From contig CANFZC010000015.1 of assembly GCA_947451475.1 (NCBI GenBank), positions 1 to 47,263 on the forward strand: a DNA stretch of 47,263 nucleotides. The letters run 5' to 3'. A program made the position numbers and the translations under genes. This document shows positions 41,158 to 47,263 of the stretch, in pieces. This DNA is from Flavobacteriaceae bacterium (GTDB lineage: Bacteria > Bacteroidota > Bacteroidia > Flavobacteriales > Flavobacteriaceae). The notes beneath the pieces were generated by a model, which worked only from the letters and a program-made list of their open reading frames with translations, did not search any database and was not told the origin of the DNA. Each line of letters begins with the position of its first letter. The first letter of the stretch is position 1.

Positions 41158-42084
41158 ATGAAATTCCATCAAATTGTCACCTTGACTTTAAATCCTTCAT
41201 TGGATAAAAGCACTCATTTTACTGGATTAATTCCCGAACAAAAAATTCGCTGTGAAAAGCCTCAATATGATGCAGGAGGAGGGGGAATAAACGTTTCTAA
41301 GGCCATTTCTAGACTTGGAGGAACTTCTCTTTGTATATTTACTTCGGGGGGCTCAGCAGGAAAAATGCTTGAAGAGTTAATTCTAAAAGAAAATATCGAA
41401 AGCAAAGTCATTACCACACAAAACTGGACCCGCGAAAATTTTATTGCGTTTGAAAATCAAACAAAAGCACAATACCGATTTGGTTTTCCCGGAAACGAAC
41501 TGAAGGATGAAGAAAAAAAATCACTTGTTGAAATAATAAAAGGCATAAAAACAGAATATTTGGTAATAAGCGGAAGTTTAAATGAAGGATTAACCGGAGC
41601 GTATTATAAAGAAATAGTGGAAATAGCTAAATCCTCAGGTATTAAAGTTATCGTTGACACTTCAGGAGAAGGATTGCGCAAAGTACTGGAAGCAGGAGTA
41701 TTTCTAATAAAACCAAACATTGGAGAATTAGCCAAATTAATTGGTGTTAAAAGGTTGGATGTTACTGAAGTTGAAAAAGCAGCAAAAACATTAATAGAAA
41801 AAGGATGTGCTGAAATTATTGTCGTTTCCCTAGGTCCCGAAGGTGGCATTTTGGTAACAAAAGACCAAGCTGAATATGTTACTGCTCCTAAAACCGAAAA
41901 GAAAAGCACTGTGGGTGCGGGAGACAGTATGGTTGGAGGTATGGTCTGGGCATTATCTCAAAACAAACCAATGAAAGAAATTATTAAGTGGGGTATCGCT
42001 TGTGGTACTGCTGCAACAATGAATGAAGGCACGAAACTTTTTAAGAGGGAGGATGTACTGAAGTTATTAAATGAAATGACATAA
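41158..42084 (+). CDS. PfkB-type phosphofructokinase / hexose kinase
   Basis: A 308-residue kinase of the 1-phosphofructokinase / PfkB branch. TLTLNPSLDKS is the N-terminal signature of that branch, GGGGINVSKAISRLGG binds the sugar phosphate, and STVGAGDSMVGG carries the catalytic base D256. E. coli PfkB (6-phosphofructokinase 2), FruK and LacC cannot be separated with certainty; the glycine-rich GGGGINVS and lack of a fru operon favour a PfkB-like enzyme. It differs clearly from the PfkB-family gene at 267. It starts 98 nt from the divergent thiL start. Confidence 0.87.
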   Translation: MKFHQIVTLTLNPSLDKSTHFTGLIPEQKIRCEKPQYDAGGGGINVSKAISRLGGTSLCIFTSGGSAGKMLEELILKENIESKVITTQNWTRENFIAFENQTKAQYRFGFPGNELKDEEKKSLVEIIKGIKTEYLVISGSLNEGLTGAYYKEIVEIAKSSGIKVIVDTSGEGLRKVLEAGVFLIKPNIGELAKLIGVKRLDVTEVEKAAKTLIEKGCAEIIVVSLGPEGGILVTKDQAEYVTAPKTEKKSTVGAGDSMVGGMVWALSQNKPMKEIIKWGIACGTAATMNEGTKLFKREDVLKLLNEMT

Positions 42085-42116
42085 AAAAACCCAATAAATT
42101 AGTTATTGGGTTTTAC
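42085..42116. terminator. Bidirectional terminator between the PfkB kinase and lepA
   Basis: AACCCAATAA (42088-42097) pairs perfectly with TTATTGGGTT (42103-42112), with A-runs before and T after, so it works for both convergent genes. Confidence 0.88.
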
Positions 42117-42134
42117 TATTAAATTTTACTAAAA

Positions 42135-43931
42135 CTAATCGTTCAATTTTAATACAGCCATAAATGCTTCTTGAGGGATTTCTACATTTCCAACCAAACG
42201 CATTCTTTTCTTTCCTTTTTTCTGTTTTTCCAATAATTTCCGTTTACGCGAAATATCCCCACCATAACATTTTGCAGTTACATCTTTACGTAACGCTTTT
42301 ATCGTTTCACGGGCTATAATTTTGGCTCCAATTGCTGCCTGAATGGGGATGTCAAATTGTTGCCTTGGGATCAATTCGCGGAGTTTTTCACACATTTTTT
42401 TTCCAATATGGTAGGCATTACTTTCATGAATTAATGCGGATAATGCATCCACAGATTGGGCATTCAATAACACGTCTAATTTAACCAATTTAGAAGCTCT
42501 CATTCCAATTGGAGAATAATCAAAAGAAGCATATCCTTTAGAAACCGTTTTTAAACGATCATAAAAATCGAAAACGATTTCAGCCAATGGCATATCAAAA
42601 TTTAGTTCAACACGTTCAGTCGTTAAATAGGTTTGATTTGTAATAACCCCTCTTTTTTCAATACACAAGCTCATCACGTTACCAACGTAATCAGCCTTAG
42701 TGATGATAGTAGCTTTTATAAACGGCTCTTCAACTCTGTCTAGTTTAGATGGCTCTGGCAAATCTGAAGGATTGTTCACTACTAAACCCACTTCAGGTTC
42801 TTTTTTTGTGTAAGCCAAATAAGAAACGTTAGGTACTGTAGTAATTACGGTCATATCAAATTCACGTTCTAAACGCTCTTGGATAATCTCCATATGCAGC
42901 ATTCCAAGAAATCCACAACGAAAACCGAAACCTAACGCTGCTGAACTCTCTGGCAAAAAGACTAATGAAGCATCATTTAATTGAAGTTTCTCCATTGAAG
43001 AACGCAAATCTTCGTAATCTTCTGTATCGACAGGATAAATTCCGGCGAAAACCATTGGTTTTACATCTTCAAATCCGGTAATCATATTAGTTGTGGGGAT
43101 TTTTGCATCGGTAATCGTATCTCCCACTTTTACTTCTTTAGCTTCTTTAATACCTGATATTAAATAACCCACATCCCCAGTAGAAATAACATCTTTAGGG
43201 ACTTGGTTTAGTTTAAGAGTACCAACTTCATCGGCAAAATATTCATTTCCTGTTGCCATGAACTTAATTTTTTGGCCTTTACGGATTTCACCATTCTTCA
43301 CACGGAAAATAACTTCAATACCTCTAAAAGGATTATAATGAGAATCAAAAATCAAAGCTTGTAATGGTTCGTCTTTTATACCTTTTGGTGCTGGTATTTT
43401 TTCAATAATGGCAGCCAAAATATTCTCAACGCCAAAACCTGTTTTTCCGGAAGCATGTATAATATCCTCCAATTTACACCCTAATAAGTCAATGATGTCA
43501 TCACTTACTTCTTCTGGATTTGCACTTGGTAAATCTACTTTATTAAGGACGGGAATGATTTCAAGATCATTTTCTAACGCTAAATACAAATTAGAAATTG
43601 TTTGAGCCTGAATACTCTGTGCAGCATCTACAATTAACAATGCACCTTCACAAGCTGCAATCGAACGAGATACCTCATAAGAAAAATCAACGTGTCCAGG
43701 AGTATCAATAAGGTTCAAGATATAATCTTCTCCATTATATTTATATTCCATTTGGATGGCGTGACTCTTAATGGTAATCCCTCTTTCACGTTCTAAATCC
43801 ATATTGTCAAGCAATTGGGCTTTTTCTTCACGTGCGGTAACGGTTTGCGTTGCACCAAGCAAACGATCGGCCAAGGTACTTTTTCCATGGTCAATGTGCG
43901 CAATAATGCAAAAATTTCTAATATGCTTCAT
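42135..43931 (-). CDS. lepA: Elongation factor 4 (LepA), ribosome back-translocating GTPase
   Basis: A 598-residue translational GTPase. G1 is AHIDHGKST (residues 11-19), G2 includes the RGITIKSH region, G3 DTPGHVDF and G4 NKVDLPSA. Domains II and III, the EF-G-like domain V and the LepA-specific C-terminal domain are recognisable ([37 protein letters not shown]). Length is the standard 598-600. It acts on stalled ribosomes or during initiation. It is monocistronic, with a leader of about 45 nt that contains a hairpin. Confidence 0.97.
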   Translation of the reverse strand: MKHIRNFCIIAHIDHGKSTLADRLLGATQTVTAREEKAQLLDNMDLERERGITIKSHAIQMEYKYNGEDYILNLIDTPGHVDFSYEVSRSIAACEGALLIVDAAQSIQAQTISNLYLALENDLEIIPVLNKVDLPSANPEEVSDDIIDLLGCKLEDIIHASGKTGFGVENILAAIIEKIPAPKGIKDEPLQALIFDSHYNPFRGIEVIFRVKNGEIRKGQKIKFMATGNEYFADEVGTLKLNQVPKDVISTGDVGYLISGIKEAKEVKVGDTITDAKIPTTNMITGFEDVKPMVFAGIYPVDTEDYEDLRSSMEKLQLNDASLVFLPESSAALGFGFRCGFLGMLHMEIIQERLEREFDMTVITTVPNVSYLAYTKKEPEVGLVVNNPSDLPEPSKLDRVEEPFIKATIITKADYVGNVMSLCIEKRGVITNQTYLTTERVELNFDMPLAEIVFDFYDRLKTVSKGYASFDYSPIGMRASKLVKLDVLLNAQSVDALSALIHESNAYHIGKKMCEKLRELIPRQQFDIPIQAAIGAKIIARETIKALRKDVTAKCYGGDISRKRKLLEKQKKGKKRMRLVGNVEIPQEAFMAVLKLND

Positions 43932-43956
43932 CTTCTGTATCTGTCTATTTATAGGC

Positions 43957-43987
43957 TAAATGCTTGCGCATTTAATCGGCAAATATA
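43957..43987 (-). promoter_or_regulatory. lepA promoter element with a hairpin at the mRNA 5' end
   Basis: On the minus strand TATATTTG (43987-43980) matches TAnnTTTG. Within a few nucleotides of the expected start, TAAATGC/GCATTTA forms a perfect 7-bp stem with a 4-nt loop (43957-43974), about 25 nt before the lepA start codon. Confidence 0.5.
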
Positions 43988-44063
43988 AGTCAAAGTTTTG
44001 ATTTAAAAGTCTTGGAAGCCGAAACCAACAAAAATTAGTATTTTTACTGAAAATTTAAAGCAA

Positions 44064-45056
44064 ATGCCTAAAATTGGCAATATAGAACTTCCTGATTTTC
44101 CTTTACTACTCGCTCCAATGGAAGACGTGAGTGACCCACCTTTTCGCAGATTGTGTAAGTTACATGGAGCTGATCTGATGTATTCAGAGTTCATATCTTC
44201 AGAAGGTCTCATTCGTGATGCCATTAAAAGCAGAATGAAACTGGATATTTACGATTATGAAAGACCTGTTGGAATACAAATCTTCGGAGGTGACGAAGAA
44301 GCTATGGCCATGTCTGCAAAAATCGTAGAAACTGTTAGGCCTGATTTGGTTGATATTAATTTTGGTTGTCCCGTTAAAAAAGTAGTTTGTAAAGGAGCTG
44401 GAGCAGGTGTTTTAAAAGATGTTGAATTGATGGTTCGATTGACTAAAGCTGTGATCAAAAGCACTCATTTACCTGTAACCGTTAAAACACGCTTAGGTTG
44501 GGATGAAAACTCTATAAATATTGATGAAGTTGCAGAACGGTTGCAAGATATTGGTGTTCAAGCTTTAACTGTTCATGCTCGAACTCGCGCTCAAATGTAC
44601 AAAGGACATTCGGATTGGTCACATATTGCACGAGTAAAGAACAATTCAAGAATTACAATGCCCATTTTTGGAAATGGTGACATTGATTCTCCAGAAAAAG
44701 CATTAGAATATAAAAATAAATATGGTTTGGACGGTATGATGATTGGTCGGGCAGCCATTGGCTATCCCTGGATTTTCAATGAAATAAAACATTATTTTAA
44801 AACAGGAGAGCATTTACCACAACCTACGATGCAAGACCGAGTAGAAGCCGCTAGAAATCATTTAACTTGGTCTATGGATTGGAAAGGTGAACGTGTTGGA
44901 ATAGTGGAAATGCGTCGTCATTACACCAATTATTTCAAGGGGGTTTCTAACTTTAAAGAACACCGTTTAAAATTGGTAACATTAGAATCGGCTGAAGCAT
45001 TGTACAAAACTTTAATTGAAATTCAGGACATATATTCTGATTATCAATTCTGTTAG
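44064..45056 (+). CDS. dusB: tRNA-dihydrouridine synthase B
   Basis: A 330-residue FMN-dependent oxidoreductase that reduces uridine in tRNA D-loops. PLLLAPMEDVSDPPFRRLC is the FMN phosphate-side start. NFGCPVKKVVCKGAGAG carries the catalytic C102. TVKTRLGWD, TVHARTRAQMYKG and GNGDIDSP followed by MMIGRAAIGYPWIF complete the TIM-barrel motifs. It fits the DusB/NifR3 group. The stop overlaps the convergent permease gene by four bases. Confidence 0.95.
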   Translation: MPKIGNIELPDFPLLLAPMEDVSDPPFRRLCKLHGADLMYSEFISSEGLIRDAIKSRMKLDIYDYERPVGIQIFGGDEEAMAMSAKIVETVRPDLVDINFGCPVKKVVCKGAGAGVLKDVELMVRLTKAVIKSTHLPVTVKTRLGWDENSINIDEVAERLQDIGVQALTVHARTRAQMYKGHSDWSHIARVKNNSRITMPIFGNGDIDSPEKALEYKNKYGLDGMMIGRAAIGYPWIFNEIKHYFKTGEHLPQPTMQDRVEAARNHLTWSMDWKGERVGIVEMRRHYTNYFKGVSNFKEHRLKLVTLESAEALYKTLIEIQDIYSDYQFC

Positions 45057-46255
45057 TATAACACTTTTTTACCAGCACGACTACTTGCTATTAAACTAGC
45101 TAAAAAACCAAGAGTCATTATTGTTACAATCACTATTACTATATTTTGAAGTGAAAACCTAACTGGATATGCTAATGATTCCGTTATCATTATAATCTTA
45201 AATTTTTGCTGTAATAATACAATGATGGTTCCCAAAATCAATCCTACTGTCCCTCCAATCGCGCAAAGCAATGTGCCCTGAATCAAAAATATTTTCTTTA
45301 ACTTTTTTGGTTCAGTTCCTAAGTAAAATAGCGTTTTTAAATTTTCTCTTTTATCCAACACCATCATTATAATAGCTCCAGAAAAAGCAAACAAAAACAT
45401 TATAATAACTAATGTTAAAATTAGGTATACCGCTAAATTCTCAGTATTCAACATTTTATGTAACGTAGCATTAAGCTCTGACCGATTTTTAACTTGTATT
45501 TTATTTTTAAAAATAGTATTCAACATATTTTTTACGGTAATATCATCAACATTAGGTTTTAATTTAATTTCAATACCTGAAATTTGATTGGACTTTAACT
45601 CTAATAATTCTTGAGCAAGTGCAATGTCGCAGAATACATATTTACTATCTAAGTCCTCACTGATAGCATAAATACCAACTGGAATTAAATTTGATTTGTA
45701 AAAAGCTTCTTCTTCACTTTCGATAACTCCTGTTCCTTTTCTAGGCACATAAACTTCAAAAGGATTATTAAAATCAAATAGACCTAGAGATAATTTTTCT
45801 GTAATCCCATACCCCACTACCACTTGGTAGGAATTAGGCTTTAACCACTGTCCGTTATAAATATTTTTTTTGAGAAGGGAATTTGTTTTGGTAAAATTGG
45901 AATCTACTCCCTTCAAACAAGTTACAAGTTCTTTTCCTTTGAAAAAGAACAAAACTCGTTCCTCTACAATTTTACTATAGGAAGCCACCCCCGCTATATT
46001 TTTTAGCTGGTTTTCCTGATTTAAGGATACAGTGAAATACTTGCCTGTTTTGGGATTTGCTTTTAAATCTGGATCAAAATCATTTGAGAAAGACAAACTA
46101 AAATCGCGAAGTCCGCTGAACACCGACAACACGACAAACAAAGCCATAGTGCCAACTATAATACCTACAGATGCAATTCCTGTAATTATATTTATGGCAT
46201 TATTACTGCTTTTACTAAAAAGATATCGTTTTGCTATGTATAACGAAAAATTCAA
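45053..46255 (-). CDS. FtsX-like ABC transporter permease (LolC/LolE type)
   Basis: A 400-residue inner-membrane protein. The cytoplasmic N-terminal motif SLYIAKRYLFSKSSNNAINIIT leads into helix 1 (about 22-45). A large periplasmic domain spans about 50-275, and three helices at about 278-300, 323-350 and 372-392 complete the FtsX fold. The relatives LolC/E release lipoproteins from the inner membrane. No ATPase gene is adjacent. The start is TTG 46255, one base after the rbfA stop; no near ATG keeps the N-terminal motif. It is therefore in an operon with rbfA. Confidence 0.87.
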   Translation of the reverse strand: MNFSLYIAKRYLFSKSSNNAINIITGIASVGIIVGTMALFVVLSVFSGLRDFSLSFSNDFDPDLKANPKTGKYFTVSLNQENQLKNIAGVASYSKIVEERVLFFFKGKELVTCLKGVDSNFTKTNSLLKKNIYNGQWLKPNSYQVVVGYGITEKLSLGLFDFNNPFEVYVPRKGTGVIESEEEAFYKSNLIPVGIYAISEDLDSKYVFCDIALAQELLELKSNQISGIEIKLKPNVDDITVKNMLNTIFKNKIQVKNRSELNATLHKMLNTENLAVYLILTLVIIMFLFAFSGAIIMMVLDKRENLKTLFYLGTEPKKLKKIFLIQGTLLCAIGGTVGLILGTIIVLLQQKFKIIMITESLAYPVRFSLQNIVIVIVTIMTLGFLASLIASSRAGKKVLY

Positions 46256-46256
46256 T

Positions 46257-46649
46257 TTAAAATTTCTTGCGTTTATCTAAAAGTTCTCTATTTTCTATAG
46301 GGTTTTCTTTCCCTGCTAACGCATTATCTATCTTTTCTATATAATCTAACGAATCATCAATATAAAATGAAAGATTAGGAACTTTTCTCAATTGTAATTT
46401 TACGCGCTGGGATAAATCATGTTTTATGAGGGGCATATTTGATTTTACTGCTTCTAAAATTTCTTGCGCTTTATTTTGAGGAAAAACACTTAAATAAACT
46501 CGTGCAACACCCAAATCAGTTGTAACACTTACTTTAGAAACAGAAATTACCAAATTACTAAGTCCATTTTTACGAACTTCTCCTTGAAGTATATCTACTA
46601 AATCTTTTTGTAAAACGCTCCCGATTTTTTTTTGTCTATTTGTTTCCAT
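46257..46649 (-). CDS. rbfA: Ribosome-binding factor A
   Basis: A 130-residue KH-fold protein needed for 16S rRNA 5' end maturation and cold adaptation. METNRQKKIGSVLQKDLVDIL is the usual N-terminal helix, and GVARVYLSVFP and LRKVPNLSFYIDDSLDYIEKIDNAL are family hallmarks. I use ATG 46649; a frame from further upstream adds 32 residues and runs through the promoter at 46654-46661. The permease gene follows after one base. Confidence 0.93.
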   Translation of the reverse strand: METNRQKKIGSVLQKDLVDILQGEVRKNGLSNLVISVSKVSVTTDLGVARVYLSVFPQNKAQEILEAVKSNMPLIKHDLSQRVKLQLRKVPNLSFYIDDSLDYIEKIDNALAGKENPIENRELLDKRKKF

Positions 46650-46653
46650 TTTG

Positions 46654-46661
46654 CAAAAATA
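46654..46661 (-). promoter_or_regulatory. -7 promoter element of rbfA, adjacent to the start codon
   Basis: TATTTTTG on the minus strand ends 4 nt before ATG 46649. As with glyS, this predicts an mRNA with almost no leader. Confidence 0.5.
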
Positions 46662-46702
46662 CAATTTTAAATTATCATAATAATAAGAAGCTATAGTTTT
46701 GC

Positions 46703-46710
46703 TAACTTTG
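46703..46710 (+). promoter_or_regulatory. -7 promoter element of the methylmalonyl-CoA epimerase gene
   Basis: TAACTTTG, an exact TAnnTTTG match, 17 nt before the start codon. A second candidate, TAGTTTTG, lies at 46694-46701. Confidence 0.45.
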
Positions 46711-46727
46711 TAATTCAATTTACATTT

Positions 46728-47129
46728 ATGAAAAAAATAGAACATATTGGTATTGCGGTAAGCAATTTAGAAGCCTCTAATTTACTTTTCGAAAAGATAT
46801 TTGGAATCCCTCCTTATAAACTAGAAGAAGTAATTAGTGAAGGTGTGAAAACTTCTTTTTTTATGAATGGCCCAAACAAAATTGAGTTATTAGAAGCTAC
46901 TTCATCCGAAAGTCCAATTTCTAAATTCATAGAAAAGAAAGGAGAAGGTATTCATCATATTGCTTTTGAAGTAGATAATATTGTTTCAGAAATTGAACGT
47001 TTAAAAAAAGAAGGGTTCATCGTGTTAAATGAAACTCCTAAAAAAGGAGCAGACAATAAATTGGTTGCATTTTTACATCCCAAGGGGACAAACGGAGTTT
47101 TGATTGAACTTTGTCAAGAAATCAACTAA
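46728..47129 (+). CDS. mce: Methylmalonyl-CoA epimerase
   Basis: A 133-residue VOC-superfamily metalloenzyme that interconverts the 2R and 2S forms of methylmalonyl-CoA, between the mutase and the carboxylase in propionate metabolism. Metal ligands are likely His6 (KKIEHIGIAV), His76 or His77 (GIHHIAFEVDN) and Glu127 (VLIELCQ). IELLEATSSESPISKFIEKKGEG is characteristic. The mutase genes are not in the window. It is divergent from rbfA. Confidence 0.93.
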   Translation: MKKIEHIGIAVSNLEASNLLFEKIFGIPPYKLEEVISEGVKTSFFMNGPNKIELLEATSSESPISKFIEKKGEGIHHIAFEVDNIVSEIERLKKEGFIVLNETPKKGADNKLVAFLHPKGTNGVLIELCQEIN

Positions 47130-47135
47130 AAATAG

Positions 47136-47166
47136 TTGCACTGAATAAAAAATAGTGCTAATATTG
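47136..47166 (+). promoter_or_regulatory. Likely promoter of the tRNA gene
   Basis: TTG at 47136-47138 and TAATATTG at 47159-47166 (7 of 8 positions) are 20 nt apart, 14 nt before the tRNA. Confidence 0.45.
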
Positions 47167-47180
47167 CAACCTCATTAACG

Positions 47181-47254
47181 GGTCCTATAGCTCAGTTGGT
47201 TAGAGCACCTGACTCATAATCAGGTGGTCCTTGGTTCGAGCCCAAGTGGGACCA
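47181..47254 (+). tRNA. tRNA with CAT anticodon (Met, or Ile2 with lysidine)
   Basis: The cloverleaf folds fully. The acceptor GGTCCTA pairs with TGGGACC (one G-T pair) and the discriminator is A. The D stem is GCTC/GAGC. The anticodon stem CCTGA/TCAGG closes the loop CTCATAA with anticodon CAT at 47215-47217. The T arm is CTTGG/CCAAG with TTCGAGC. CCA is not encoded. CAT serves elongator Met or, after lysidine modification by TilS, Ile. The C4-G69 and C5-G68 pairs are those reported for TilS recognition, which favours tRNA-Ile2. Confidence 0.9.
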
Positions 47255-47263
47255 CTAATCAAA

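Noticed and set aside
46650..46745. 32-residue N-terminal extension of RbfA
   Set aside because: It overlaps the promoters of both rbfA and mce and does not resemble the family.

Overview
The window looks like chromosome of a Flavobacterium-like member of the Flavobacteriaceae (Bacteroidota). Evidence: A+T-rich coding sequence, promoters of the Bacteroidota type (TTTG or TTG, about 20 nt, then TAnnTTTG) instead of sigma70 boxes, no obvious Shine-Dalgarno sequences, a type IX secretion C-terminal domain, a three-gene type-B succinate dehydrogenase, a GH92 mannosidase, and sensor kinases with tetratricopeptide (TPR) domains. The taxonomy is inferred from these traits, not from a search.

Layout. 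1-4.9 kb: an 11-bp tandem repeat, a PfkB-type sugar kinase, a T9SS-secreted beta-propeller protein and a divergent PurF-like amidophosphoribosyltransferase. 4.9-5.5 kb: three tandem copies of a small transcription unit (promoter, 9-bp hairpin, intrinsic terminator) that I read as an array of three related small RNAs. 5.5-16.3 kb: Mn-type superoxide dismutase, a GNAT acetyltransferase, and an AddA/AddB-like pair of recombination nucleases split by kbl and an OmpA/TSP3 protein, then an alpha/beta hydrolase. 16.4-20.2 kb: DUF1398 protein, Xaa-Pro aminopeptidase, Crp/Fnr regulator, ChaN-like protein and a broken lipoprotein gene. 20.3-23.8 kb: sdhCAB. 23.8-31.4 kb: GH92 alpha-mannosidase, omega-amidase, Ig-like lipoprotein, ComF and glycyl-tRNA synthetase.

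31.6-39.8 kb is the accessory region. It holds a LytTR regulator whose receiver has Glu in place of the phospho-accepting Asp, two NarL-type response regulators, two paralogous TPR sensor histidine kinases with lipoprotein-like N termini, a small secreted protein, and a 101-residue secreted precursor with five tandem 16-residue repeats (core TGGRGNEIRP). The repeat core is kept by synonymous codons while the spacers vary. The precursor lies directly upstream of one kinase/regulator pair. I infer a peptide-signalling system in which the processed repeat peptide is sensed by the periplasmic TPR domain. This is a hypothesis from sequence and gene order.

40.0-47.3 kb returns to housekeeping: thiL, a phosphofructokinase-type PfkB kinase, lepA, dusB, a LolC/E-like permease, rbfA, methylmalonyl-CoA epimerase, and a CAT-anticodon tRNA at the right end whose acceptor stem resembles tRNA-Ile2. 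I saw no insertion sequence, prophage or CRISPR array.
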